Assembly: GCA_023389595.1 (NCBI GenBank)
Contig: JAEWEF010000028.1
Coordinates: 1-9,400 of the forward strand
DNA: 9,400 bases
From: Fusobacteriota bacterium
Lineage (GTDB): Bacteria; Fusobacteriota; Fusobacteriia; Fusobacteriales; Fusobacteriaceae
Direction of reading: 5' to 3'
Part shown: positions 1 through 8,593 of the stretch, piece by piece
How positions within the stretch are numbered: position 1 is the first letter of the stretch
Layout of the letters: every line of letters starts with the position of its first letter
Notes under the pieces: model-generated
Databases searched by the model: none
What the model was told of the DNA's origin: nothing
Seen by the model: only the letters and a program-made list of their open reading frames with translations
Made by a program: the position numbers and the translations under genes

Positions 1-2415
1 AGAGAAACAAAAAGAATTATACTATTTTTTAATGCTCTTACAGAAGAACAAAAATTAAAACTAAATATTAAAAATTATTTCGATTGCATAGATATAGCAA
101 ACAATTTTTATAACTATTATAAGATTTTTTTTAACAAAAAATTTAATATAGATAAAAATAATTGTTCTTCTATACAAAAAAATCAAATTGAAATTTTTGA
201 AGATATAAAAGTAGAAATTGATAAATTATTAGGAGATAAGTTCATTCCTATAGAGTGGTTAGAGAAAGAAGAATTTTTAGATTTTTCTTTTTTTGAAAAA
301 TATAAAAAAATAATTTTCTTCGACATAGTTAAGTACGATTTTTATTTTAAAGAAATTATTGAAAAACTAGTTAAAAACATAGATGTAAATTTTATACTCC
401 AAATGAATGCCACTGATTTTGATGAAAAAAACTTTAGAATAATCAATTTCACTCCTACCAACACTCAAAAAAATACAGATGTATTAGTTTACTCATCTGA
501 GTTATCAGTTATATCTCACATTTTAAAAAATAAAAATAATGATCAATTCGTTTCGTTGTCAGACGATAACTCACAGTTTACAAATCTTCCATTTTCTATT
601 TTTGAAGAAGGTGAATACACAAAATTTAATAATAGTATGATTTTTAAAATTATCGATAGTCTTCTCAATATAAATACAGATTTTAATAAATATGAAAGCG
701 TTGATATTAGAACAATTGCTAAATATGTTTTTTGCCCCAGCGTCATGAAATTTTTCGGGCTAGATTCAGAAGATTATAAATTTTTAAATAAACTTATAAA
801 TGATGGATATAAATACTTAAACGAAGAAATAATAGAAAAAATAAATGCTGAAGAATTAAACAGGTATTTAAATTTTGAGATTAAAATGAAACAAATTTTT
901 TCTATTTCAAAAAAAATAAATGACATAACCAATATCGATAATTTAATTTTATTTTTAAAAGATAATATTTTTAAAAATGATGAGGATATCATATTATTAT
1001 ATGAAGATTATGAAAATATATTTGACTTATTTTATGAAATACTTGGAATAATAAAGGCTAACGAAGATTCAAGTTTTTTTAAGGGATATAATTACTATTT
1101 TAAAAATAATATTGGGCAAAATCTAATACTATTAATTTTAAAGTACCTTTCAAATTTAAATTTAAGAAAAATTAAAAAATCATCTTCTGGTATAAAAATA
1201 AAACCTTTTAATCTATTAAAATTAACATCAAATAACATATCTCCTATAAATGTTCTGGGATTAGATTCCAGAAGTTTATACAAATTTGATAATACTTTTT
1301 CTTTTCTAAATGAAAAACAAAAACGTGATCTAGGTATTTGTAACTATGACGATTTAAAAAAAATTGAAAAATATAGATTTTTACAAAATATTTCAGCCTA
1401 TGAAAATATAAATTTTTATACGTATAAAAACTCAGATGAAAATGTTGATGTTCCAGATTTAATTTTTATTTTTAATAATAAAGAAGATGCGAAGAATATA
1501 GATTATAATTATTTGTCATATGTATACAAAAATAAATATTATTCTAATACTCTTTACAATGATTATGAAATTGATTACTCCAATAAATTTGAAAATGAAA
1601 ATATAATTAAAGAAACGTCGGACTTTAAAGGTCAAGATTTAAAAATTGGAGCGTACGATTACGTAAACATTAAAAATTGTGAGCTAAAATTTATTTATAA
1701 TAAAATAGCTAATCTAGAAGAAAATTTTGACGATAAAAATATAGGTTTTATGTCAAAAGTTTTAGGTTCAATTCTACATTCTTCTATGGAAAAATTAATA
1801 AAAAAATTTTATAAAAATTTTATAGAGGATATAAATACATTAAATTTAGATATAACAATAATAAGAGACGAGCTATTAAGAGAGTTTAAAAATAATTATT
1901 TTAAAATAGATGCTTTTATGAAAAAATATATAGAACAGATTGTAATTCCTAAAATTTCAAAAAATATAAACAGATTTTTTAAAGAAACTTATGTTGAATT
2001 ATCCGAACAAAAATTATTGAGATTTTACTCTGAAAAATCTAGCAATAAAAAAAATTTATTCATAGAAGATGCTATTAATATTATTTTAACAGGAAGGATA
2101 GACCTCCTTATAGAATGTAAAAATCTTAAAAAAATAGTTGATTTTAAATCTGGTAAAATGGATGAGGATCAGCTTAATTTTTATAATTTTTTATTATTTG
2201 GAGATGACCAAACTACTATTAAAAGTTTTTGTAATCTATGGGACTATGAAAATAAAAATATGAAAAATAACGACTTAAATTTTTCAAAAGAAATAGAAAG
2301 CATATTATCCGAAATGATTAGAAATAATTTTTACAGATTAGCTGATAAAAATAGCGTGTGTGCACTCTGTTCTTTTAAAAAAATTTGTCCAAAAGAGGTG
2401 AAAAAAATTGTCTAG
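1..2415 (+). CDS. addB: AddB/RexB-type nuclease subunit of a helicase-nuclease (5' end outside window)
   Basis: The reading frame is open from base 1 to the TAG at 2413-2415 (804 residues visible), so the gene enters from the left; the ATG at 403 is only an internal Met. AddB pairs with AddA to resect double-strand DNA ends for recombination. Seen in visible-residue numbering: a conserved entry to the nuclease domain with Cys560 in an NCELKFIYNKI context, His593 in LGSILHSSMEKL, then GRID (Asp701) and IVDFKSG (Asp714, Lys716), the PD-(D/E)XK catalytic set. Cys787, Cys790 and Cys796 form CX2CX5C close to the C-terminus. With Cys560 this reproduces the four-Cys iron-sulfur arrangement known in AddB. 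The first ~550 visible residues are Asn/Lys/Ile-rich and show no helicase motif I can recognise; AddB subunits normally have an inactive helicase-like region there. It overlaps the AddA gene by 8 bases. Subfamily (AddB versus RexB) is not resolved. Confidence 0.88.
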   Translation, partial: RETKRIILFFNALTEEQKLKLNIKNYFDCIDIANNFYNYYKIFFNKKFNIDKNNCSSIQKNQIEIFEDIKVEIDKLLGDKFIPIEWLEKEEFLDFSFFEKYKKIIFFDIVKYDFYFKEIIEKLVKNIDVNFILQMNATDFDEKNFRIINFTPTNTQKNTDVLVYSSELSVISHILKNKNNDQFVSLSDDNSQFTNLPFSIFEEGEYTKFNNSMIFKIIDSLLNINTDFNKYESVDIRTIAKYVFCPSVMKFFGLDSEDYKFLNKLINDGYKYLNEEIIEKINAEELNRYLNFEIKMKQIFSISKKINDITNIDNLILFLKDNIFKNDEDIILLYEDYENIFDLFYEILGIIKANEDSSFFKGYNYYFKNNIGQNLILLILKYLSNLNLRKIKKSSSGIKIKPFNLLKLTSNNISPINVLGLDSRSLYKFDNTFSFLNEKQKRDLGICNYDDLKKIEKYRFLQNISAYENINFYTYKNSDENVDVPDLIFIFNNKEDAKNIDYNYLSYVYKNKYYSNTLYNDYEIDYSNKFENENIIKETSDFKGQDLKIGAYDYVNIKNCELKFIYNKIANLEENFDDKNIGFMSKVLGSILHSSMEKLIKKFYKNFIEDINTLNLDITIIRDELLREFKNNYFKIDAFMKKYIEQIVIPKISKNINRFFKETYVELSEQKLLRFYSEKSSNKKNLFIEDAINIILTGRIDLLIECKNLKKIVDFKSGKMDEDQLNFYNFLLFGDDQTTIKSFCNLWDYENKNMKNNDLNFSKEIESILSEMIRNNFYRLADKNSVCALCSFKKICPKEVKKIV
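2395..2410 (+). promoter_or_regulatory. Ribosome binding site deciding the TTG start of addA
   Basis: GAGGTG at 2395-2400 lies 7 bases before TTG (2408-2410) and sits inside the last codons of the upstream addB gene. The ATP-binding loop begins only seven residues after this TTG, so no later Met could start a functional protein. The 8-base overlap with addB suggests translational coupling of the two subunits. Confidence 0.75.
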
Positions 2416-5400
2416 AGTAGTAATAAAAGCTAGTGCCGGAACAGGAAAAACATACAGATTATCTCTTGAATATATCATCTCTCTTTTAAATGGTGTTAAT
2501 TTTGAAGAAATACTAGTTATGACTTTTACTAGAAAAGCAACATCGGAGATTAAAGAAAAAATTTTCGAAAGAATAGAAGAATTAATTTCTGACGATATAA
2601 ATTTATCTACATCAGTAAAAAATAACATACTTAAAATAAATAATGAAGTTAAAATAGACGCTACATCCATAAATAAATTAAAAACTATTTATGAAAAAAT
2701 GATCAAAAATAAAGATAAAGTTATGGTGTATACAATAGATTCTTTTACTGCTGAAATTTTTGAAAAAATAGTATCAAAAATTGTAAACATAGACAAGTAT
2801 TCTATAATTTCTTCGAATAAAAACAACCTTATTTTAAAAGAAGTTATGGCTGAAATTTTTGAAAAAAAATCTCTTTTTGAAATTATTAGACCTTTTTTAA
2901 TTGATAATACAGAAAGAAATGTTGAAAAATACATAAATTTTATTTATGACTTAATAGAAAACAGATGGTTATTTGAATTAATAAATTCGAATAAAAAAGA
3001 AAAAGAAAAATTTTATTTAGATGAAAATGATTTATTTAAAGAAATAAATATTTTATGTGAACTTGTAAAAAACTTCATAAACGAAAAAAATAAAACTTCT
3101 AAAAATAAAAAACAGTTTGAAGAAATAATTTCCAAAAAATATAGAAATTATTTTTTTGATGTTGATATACAAAATAGAAAAGAAAGTCTTATGATAAATT
3201 TCAAAGAAATTTTGAACTCTAATTTATGGGATGGAAGATTTTTGAAAAAAGTTGACGACAGCATAGTTGAACAAAATGAAATTGTAAAAGACATTTTATG
3301 TAAAGAAATATATAACAACATAATCTTAGAAAACGAAAAAAATATACTAAATATTATGAAAGTTATTTATGATATCTACGACCAAAAGAAAATTAGAGAT
3401 AGAGAGTTTACTTTCTCTGATGTTTCTTTTTATGTCTATAAATATCTTTTTGATAAAAATTATAATTTAGTAGATGAAAATGGTGTTACAGAAAATTTTT
3501 ATATGGAAATGAATCTAAAAATCAATACTATTTTTATAGACGAATTCCAAGATACAAGTATCCTCCAATGGAAAATACTTTACGAAATAATAAAAACTAC
3601 AAAAAATGTTATTTGTGTTGGTGATGAAAAACAAAGTATTTACGGTTGGAGAGGTGGAGAAAAAAAATTATTTGAAAATTTGAATAACATTTTAAATTGC
3701 AAAGTTGAAAATATGTCAATTTCTTACAGGAGTGATAAAAATATAGTTTCATATACAAATGATTTTTTCGCTAGAATTTCATCGGATAGACGTTGGAATT
3801 TTTATCCTAGTTCTTCAAATTCAAATGAAGATGGTTTTGTAAAAGTTATAAATTACGATAAAGAATATTTAGATACGATTATAAAAATAATAGAAAATTT
3901 TTCTAAAGAAAACTACAATAATTTAGCTATAATCGCAAGAAAAAATAAAGATTTAAAAATTATAGCAGATTTATTATCAGAAAAATCTATACCATACGTC
4001 TTAAATACTGATATAGATATAAGAGAAGCTAAGGGGATAAGAGAGATGCTTTCTATATTAAAATATTTAAACAAAGGTATATACATAGATTTTTTAGAAT
4101 TTCTATCAAGTAAAATATCGGGAATAAATTTTAATGACATAAAAACTCTATCTATACACAAAAATATTATAGAAAATTTCTTAGATGGTAAATCTGAAGA
4201 GATTGAAAAAATATCTTTTATAAATAAAAATTTAGTTATTGATACTTTAATTAAAATAAAAGAGATAAAATTTAAATACATACATGACACAAATAAAAAT
4301 ATAAATATATATTATGATTTAATGAATACATTCCCTTTTGTTAGAATTTATAATTCTAAAGAAAATATAATAAATTTTATGCAACTAGAAACTATTTTTA
4401 AAAATCAAAAATATTTATATGAATTTTTAGAATATATATACAGTGAAGATTTTGAACATAAGTCATTTATAGAAAATGTAGAAAACAAAATTTCTCTTAT
4501 AACAATTCACAAATCTAAAGGATTGCAATACGATACAGTTATATATCTAGCAAATAATAGCCGTTCAAATAATGATAATAGAAATATCTTTTTCTTTAAA
4601 ATGGACGAAAAATTTGAAAATGTAATTGATAGTATTTTTTGTAATAGTAGATATAAAATTGTACTTGATAGAATCTATCAAAATGATTCTGTAAAAGAAT
4701 ATGATAGAAAAATAGAAGAAGAAAAGATAAATAATTTATATGTTGCTACAACGAGAGCTAAAAACAACCTTTTTATAGTTTCCAATGAAGATTATTTCGA
4801 AGAATTTGAAGTTGGAACCTTCAAACAAAAAAAATATATTACAAATTCAGAAACAGAAAATTACGATAGTATTTTAATTGATAATTTTTGTAATAAAAAC
4901 GATGAAACTGAAACAGATAGACTACCTCTAGACTCTGCAACACTTTTGCACAATTTTAATTCTAAACTTCAAATATCTACTGAAAATAAAAGAATAAAAG
5001 GTTTAGTTATACACTATTTTTTAGAAAATTTAAATTCACCTTCTCAAAAAGACATCGATATTGCAAAAAAACTTTGCCTAAAAAAATTCTCTTCAAATTT
5101 TAGCGACGAAGTATTAAAAAACGAAATATTATCCGACAAAAATATCGAAATAGTTTTGAATAAAATTAGAGATACAAAAATTTTTGAAGAAGAATGGACC
5201 CACTCATATAATGAATATCAATTATATGATAGGGATAATAATGTAAAAGTAAGATTAGATAAACTATTGATAAAATGTGATGAAAATAGTAAAATAACTA
5301 AAATATTGATAGTTGATTATAAAACTGGAAATTATTCTGAGGAGCAATTAAGAAATTATAAAGAGATTTTATCAAAAAAATTAAAAGTTATTGATGAAAA

Positions 5401-5446
5401 TTTAGATGCTGAAAAAATTATAGAAACTCTTTACATATCAATATAA
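2408..5446 (+). CDS. addA: AddA-type UvrD/Rep-family helicase with C-terminal nuclease
   Basis: This is the ATP-driven 3'-5' helicase and second nuclease of the AddAB complex, which unwinds and trims broken DNA ends. Superfamily 1A motifs appear in order: Walker A ASAGTGKT (8-15), motif Ia VMTFTRKAT, TIDSF (Ib), motif II DEFQD (378-382), motif III GDEKQSIYGWRGG (405 on), motif IV SYRSD, motif V IHKSKG (700-705) and motif VI VATTRA (779-784). A RecB-like nuclease follows: His869 in GLVIHYFLENL, Asp951 in RLDKLL, Asp970 and Lys972 in VDYKTG, then a QLRNY motif. All catalytic residues I can check are present. At 1012 aa it is shorter than the ~1200 aa usual for AddA. It starts at TTG and overlaps addB. 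AddA rather than RecB or plain UvrD is favoured because of the C-terminal nuclease and the AddB-like partner next door. Confidence 0.93.
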   Translation: MSRVVIKASAGTGKTYRLSLEYIISLLNGVNFEEILVMTFTRKATSEIKEKIFERIEELISDDINLSTSVKNNILKINNEVKIDATSINKLKTIYEKMIKNKDKVMVYTIDSFTAEIFEKIVSKIVNIDKYSIISSNKNNLILKEVMAEIFEKKSLFEIIRPFLIDNTERNVEKYINFIYDLIENRWLFELINSNKKEKEKFYLDENDLFKEINILCELVKNFINEKNKTSKNKKQFEEIISKKYRNYFFDVDIQNRKESLMINFKEILNSNLWDGRFLKKVDDSIVEQNEIVKDILCKEIYNNIILENEKNILNIMKVIYDIYDQKKIRDREFTFSDVSFYVYKYLFDKNYNLVDENGVTENFYMEMNLKINTIFIDEFQDTSILQWKILYEIIKTTKNVICVGDEKQSIYGWRGGEKKLFENLNNILNCKVENMSISYRSDKNIVSYTNDFFARISSDRRWNFYPSSSNSNEDGFVKVINYDKEYLDTIIKIIENFSKENYNNLAIIARKNKDLKIIADLLSEKSIPYVLNTDIDIREAKGIREMLSILKYLNKGIYIDFLEFLSSKISGINFNDIKTLSIHKNIIENFLDGKSEEIEKISFINKNLVIDTLIKIKEIKFKYIHDTNKNINIYYDLMNTFPFVRIYNSKENIINFMQLETIFKNQKYLYEFLEYIYSEDFEHKSFIENVENKISLITIHKSKGLQYDTVIYLANNSRSNNDNRNIFFFKMDEKFENVIDSIFCNSRYKIVLDRIYQNDSVKEYDRKIEEEKINNLYVATTRAKNNLFIVSNEDYFEEFEVGTFKQKKYITNSETENYDSILIDNFCNKNDETETDRLPLDSATLLHNFNSKLQISTENKRIKGLVIHYFLENLNSPSQKDIDIAKKLCLKKFSSNFSDEVLKNEILSDKNIEIVLNKIRDTKIFEEEWTHSYNEYQLYDRDNNVKVRLDKLLIKCDENSKITKILIVDYKTGNYSEEQLRNYKEILSKKLKVIDENLDAEKIIETLYISI

Positions 5447-5464
5447 AAAGGAAGGTACAATTAT

Positions 5465-6265
5465 ATGGATTACAAAGTAATAGTCTGTGATATGGATGGA
5501 ACACTTTTAAATTCTCAACACAAAATATCAGATTATACAAAATTGATAATAGGAAAACTTGTTGAGAAAGGAATGAAAATTATAATAGCTACAGGGAGAC
5601 CATATTTGGACGCTAAATATTTTAGAGATAGTATGGGACTAAAATCTTTTCTTGTTACATCAAACGGTGCAGTAATTCACAATGAAAAAGATGAAAATAT
5701 TTTGTCAGAAACAATAGATTTAAATATATCACAACAAATTTTAAATTATGGTAGCGATAAATCTATTTTTCACAGAAATATTTATACGCCTGATAAATGG
5801 TTTGCAGATTTTGATTTGCCAGGTCTTGATTCATTTCACGTCGAAAGTAATTTTACATATGAACTTGCCGACATGAACAATTTTAAAATAGATGATATAA
5901 ATAAAATTTTCTTCCTTGGTGAAGAAGATAACATATCTAATCTTTTTAAATATATTCACGGAGATTTTGCTGATATTATTAGTTTAACTTTATCTAATGA
6001 AAATTGCTTAGAAGTTATGAAAAAAGGTGTGAATAAAGGTAATGCCATAAAAAAGATATCTGAAAATATAGGAATACCTCTTGATAATTTTATTGCATTT
6101 GGAGACGCGTTAAACGATTATGAAATGCTAAATTCTGTTAACAATTCTTTCTTAATGGGTAATGCTATTAAACAACTAAAAGAAAAATTGCCAAACAAAG
6201 AAATAATAGATACCTGTGACAATGATGGAGTTGCTAAAAAATTATCAGAAATTTTTTCGTTATAA
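5465..6265 (+). CDS. Cof-type HAD-IIB phosphatase
   Basis: A 266-aa cytosolic haloacid-dehalogenase-superfamily hydrolase, expected to remove phosphate from small phosphorylated metabolites such as sugar phosphates or flavin/pyridoxal phosphates. Seen: motif I DMDGTLLN with nucleophile Asp9 and Asp11; motif II region IATGR (41-45) and VTSNGA (64-69); motif III Lys191 in GVNKGNAI; motif IV GDALND (213-218) binding Mg2+. The large insert between motifs II and III is the C2B cap typical of Cof/YidA/YbiV proteins, and the length is the family norm. The substrate cannot be told from sequence. The ribosome binding site AAGGAAGG (5448-5455) sits right after the addA stop, so it is probably co-transcribed. 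No functional link with AddAB is known to me. Confidence 0.92.
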   Translation: MDYKVIVCDMDGTLLNSQHKISDYTKLIIGKLVEKGMKIIIATGRPYLDAKYFRDSMGLKSFLVTSNGAVIHNEKDENILSETIDLNISQQILNYGSDKSIFHRNIYTPDKWFADFDLPGLDSFHVESNFTYELADMNNFKIDDINKIFFLGEEDNISNLFKYIHGDFADIISLTLSNENCLEVMKKGVNKGNAIKKISENIGIPLDNFIAFGDALNDYEMLNSVNNSFLMGNAIKQLKEKLPNKEIIDTCDNDGVAKKLSEIFSL

Positions 6266-6278
6266 TAAATAATAATTT

Positions 6279-6292
6279 AGGAGATGTTTATG
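6279..6292 (+). promoter_or_regulatory. Ribosome binding site deciding the radical SAM start
   Basis: AGGAG at 6279-6283 directly abuts an ATG at 6284, leaving no spacing, but lies 6 bases before a second in-frame ATG at 6290. The second ATG is therefore the better start and shortens the protein by two residues. Confidence 0.7.
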
Positions 6293-7186
6293 AATTTATA
6301 TGATTTCCCTCTTTACAGACCTCCTAGTGAGGCTTATAGTTTAATAATTCAAATTACTTTAGGTTGTTCACACAATAGATGTACATTTTGTAGCATGTAT
6401 AAAGATAAAAAATTTATAATAAAACCTATCGATGAAATAAAAAAAGAGATAGATACATTTAGACAAATTTATAAAAATAGAATGATAGAAAAAATATTTT
6501 TAGCTGACGGAGACGCTTTAGTCGTTCCGACAAATACTCTTGCTGAAATTCTTGACTATATAAAATTAGTTTTTCCAGAGTGTAAAAGAGTTTCTATATA
6601 CGGAACAGCAATAGCTATAAATAATAAATCGATAGAAGATTTAAAACTTCTTTATTCCAAAGGACTAACTTTAGTTTACTTAGGTGTAGAAAGCGGAGAT
6701 GACGATGCTTTGAAATTTATTAAAAAAGGAGTAACAAATAAAAAAGTAGTCGAATTATGTAAAAAGATAATGTCAACCGGTATAGATTTATCTATAACTC
6801 TTATAGCCGGTCTATTAGGAAAAGGAAGAGATAATACCATGCACGCTATAAATTCTGCAAAAACTATAGTGGATATATCGCCTAAATACGCTAGCATATT
6901 GAATTTAAGATTATATGAAGGTACTGAACTTTACGAAATGATGAAAAATAAGCAATACGACTATTTAGATGGCGTTGACGTTTTAAAAGAAATGAAGTTA
7001 ATGTTGGAAACTATAAAACAACATTCTGATGAAATCAAAAAACCAATTATTTTTAGAGCTAATCACGCTTCAAATTATCTAAATTTAAAAGGTGATTTGC
7101 CACAAGATATAGATAGGATGATTAAAGAAATAGACTACGCTATAGAAAACGAAGCTATCCACGTCAACGAATATAGATTTTTATAA
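6290..7186 (+). CDS. Radical SAM protein with CX4CX2C cluster motif
   Basis: A 298-aa iron-sulfur enzyme expected to cleave S-adenosylmethionine reductively and start radical chemistry; its substrate is unknown. Near the N-terminus, GCSHNRCTFCSMY gives cysteines 26, 31 and 34 (from the start chosen here). The spacing CX4CX2C differs from the usual CX3CX2C but the sequence around it is a clear radical SAM cluster loop. Further on, LADGDAL, VYLGVESGDDDAL and ITLIAGLLGKG match the strands of an Elp3/MiaB/NifB-like barrel. The C-terminal part is short, with no TRAM, B12-binding or extra Cys-cluster domain visible. Such proteins are often annotated loosely as coproporphyrinogen-oxidase-like; I see no reason to assign haem synthesis. 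It lies 24 bases after the HAD gene and just before the transporter gene, in the same run. Confidence 0.87.
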   Translation: MNLYDFPLYRPPSEAYSLIIQITLGCSHNRCTFCSMYKDKKFIIKPIDEIKKEIDTFRQIYKNRMIEKIFLADGDALVVPTNTLAEILDYIKLVFPECKRVSIYGTAIAINNKSIEDLKLLYSKGLTLVYLGVESGDDDALKFIKKGVTNKKVVELCKKIMSTGIDLSITLIAGLLGKGRDNTMHAINSAKTIVDISPKYASILNLRLYEGTELYEMMKNKQYDYLDGVDVLKEMKLMLETIKQHSDEIKKPIIFRANHASNYLNLKGDLPQDIDRMIKEIDYAIENEAIHVNEYRFL

Positions 7187-7197
7187 TAGGAGATTTT

Positions 7198-8049
7198 ATG
7201 ACTAACAAACAAAAATCTGTTTTTTTTATGATACTCTCTGTTTTAGGATTTTCACTAATGAGTGTAGTAATAAAATATATACCAGAAATAGATATTTACG
7301 AAAAAATTTTTTTTAGAAATTCCGTCAGTTTTTTAATATCAGTTTATTTAATAACAAATAAAAAATTGAGTTTAGCTATAGGGAAGAAAAATTTTTCTTT
7401 AGTTTTTTTAAGATCTTTTTTTGGCTTTATTGGAATATATTTAAATTTTTATGCCATAACATATTTGACAATTGCTGATTCAAATATATTAAACAGACTA
7501 TCACCTATATTTGTTGCAATTTTTGCTTACATAATTTTAAAAGAAAAATTAGATAAAATTCAAATATTATGCATAATTTTTATGATACTGGGAACAATTC
7601 TAGTTATAAAACCTTCTTTTTCAGTTACATTTATTCCTAGTTTGGCTGGAGTTTTATCTGCAGCTTTTGGAGGATTGTCTTACACTATTATAAGATATTT
7701 AAACAACAAAGTTCATCCAGACATAATCGTTTTTATTTTTTCTTTATTCTCATGTGTTTTTTCAATACCTTTAATGTATAGTAACTTTACATTACCAAAT
7801 AAAATACAATTTTTATTTCTATTAGGTATAGGATTAACAGCTTCGATAGGACAATTCGGTTTAACATATGCTTATAAATACGCAAAAGCTTCAGAAGTAT
7901 CAATATATAATTATACCGGTATATTATTTGGTATAATTTTAGGGTTTATTTTCTTAAATGAAATTCCGGATGTATATTCGGTTATAGGAGGATCAATAAT
8001 TATAATTACCGCCATCTCGCTATACAGACACAATAAAAAAATTGTATAA
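7198..8049 (+). CDS. EamA/DMT-family membrane transporter
   Basis: A 283-aa inner-membrane protein of the drug/metabolite transporter superfamily. About ten hydrophobic segments are visible, roughly at 7-26, 36-53, 67-88, 93-114, 120-138, 145-166, 174-194, 204-222, 234-254 and 259-276, arranged as two EamA repeats of five. Family signatures are seen: the first repeat ends in ILKEKLDKIQ followed by GTILVI, and the second ends in FLNEIPDVYSVIGGSIII, the conserved Glu-containing end of helix 4 in each half. The substrate (amino acid, nucleotide or drug efflux) cannot be predicted. AGGAG (7188-7192) sits 5 bases before the ATG, and the gene follows the radical SAM gene by 11 bases, so an operon is likely. 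Confidence 0.92.
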   Translation: MTNKQKSVFFMILSVLGFSLMSVVIKYIPEIDIYEKIFFRNSVSFLISVYLITNKKLSLAIGKKNFSLVFLRSFFGFIGIYLNFYAITYLTIADSNILNRLSPIFVAIFAYIILKEKLDKIQILCIIFMILGTILVIKPSFSVTFIPSLAGVLSAAFGGLSYTIIRYLNNKVHPDIIVFIFSLFSCVFSIPLMYSNFTLPNKIQFLFLLGIGLTASIGQFGLTYAYKYAKASEVSIYNYTGILFGIILGFIFLNEIPDVYSVIGGSIIIITAISLYRHNKKIV

Positions 8050-8069
8050 ACATTTATTTATGATATAAT
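8042..8069 (+). promoter_or_regulatory. Probable extended -10 promoter for the RseC-family gene
   Basis: TATAAT at 8064-8069 is preceded by TG at 8061-8062, a perfect extended -10 (TGnTATAAT). TTGTAT at 8042-8047 is a 4/6 match to the -35 hexamer with 16-bp spacing, and it overlaps the last codons of the transporter gene. Transcription would begin near 8076, leaving a leader of about 23 bases before the ATG. Chance matches to TATAAT are common in DNA this AT-rich, but the TG extension and correct -35 spacing raise the case. Confidence 0.5.
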
Positions 8070-8098
8070 AATTTTAAGAAAGGTTAGAGGTGTCTTAA

Positions 8099-8548
8099 AT
8101 GATTAATCAAGGAATTATTAAAAATATAGACGGAAACAGAATAACTATAAAACTTTTTAAAAGTGAAGGTTGTTCTCACTGCAGTGCATGTAGTGAGCAA
8201 AATAAATATGGTAAAGATTTTGAATTTACATACAATAAAAAAGCTGAAATTGGAGATTTAGTAACTCTTGAAATTTCAGAAAAAAATGTTATAAAAGCTG
8301 CAACTATAGCTTACATTATGCCTCCATTTATGATGATAGTAGGATACCTAGTTTCTAATAACATATTAAACTTTTCTGAAAACATTAGTGTATTAGGAAG
8401 TTTTATAGGTTTATTCATATCTTTTATTTTATTATTTATATATGATAAAGCTTTTGCTAAAAATAAAATAGACGATGAAATAAAGATTATTTCAGTCGAG
8501 AAATTTGATCCATCTAAAATTGAAATGATAGATAAATGTAGTATTTAA
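8099..8548 (+). CDS. RseC/MucC-family (SoxR-reducing-system-like) membrane protein
   Basis: A 149-aa protein of the RseC/MucC family. A short N-terminal domain (1-65) starts with the typical QGIIKNIDGNRITI and carries the CX2CX2C motif at Cys25, Cys28 and Cys31 (GCSHCSAC), which probably binds a metal or iron-sulfur centre. Two membrane segments follow at about 67-88 and 97-116, then a short charged tail with a further Cys147. Proteobacterial relatives act on sigma-E regulation or in reducing SoxR with the Rnf electron-transport complex. Neither partner is present here, so only the family is assigned. In low-GC anaerobes a redox role tied to Rnf is plausible but inferred. The ribosome binding site AGAGGTG (8086-8092) is 6 bases before the ATG. 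The gene is the last of the + strand run and ends just before a terminator. Confidence 0.85.
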   Translation: MINQGIIKNIDGNRITIKLFKSEGCSHCSACSEQNKYGKDFEFTYNKKAEIGDLVTLEISEKNVIKAATIAYIMPPFMMIVGYLVSNNILNFSENISVLGSFIGLFISFILLFIYDKAFAKNKIDDEIKIISVEKFDPSKIEMIDKCSI

Positions 8549-8552
8549 TAAA

Positions 8553-8582
8553 AAAAAGAGAATTTTTAAAAATTCTCTTTTT
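8553..8582. terminator. Bidirectional intrinsic terminator between convergent genes
   Basis: A perfect 30-bp palindrome centred between 8567 and 8568, with core GAGAATTTTTAAAAATTCTC flanked by A-tracts on the left and T-tracts on the right. RNA from either strand would fold into a hairpin followed by a U-rich tail. It starts 5 bases after the RseC-family stop (8546-8548) and lies 11 bases past the stop of the minus-strand gene at 8594, so it can end both transcripts. The stem is AT-rich apart from the GAG/CTC step and the A/U flanks. Confidence 0.85.
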
Positions 8583-8593
8583 ATTATATTTTA

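Noticed and set aside
403..405. ATG at 403 as the start of the AddB-type gene
   Set aside because: The frame has no stop from base 1 through this point, the upstream residues look like normal protein, and there is no ribosome binding site before 403. It is an internal Met.
3913..4290. A 125-codon minus-strand reading frame inside addA
   Set aside because: It lies wholly within a helicase gene with intact motifs on the + strand, and its Ile/Phe/Ser-rich sequence is what AT-rich antisense DNA gives by chance. The other minus-strand frames inside addB, addA and the radical SAM gene were rejected for the same reason.
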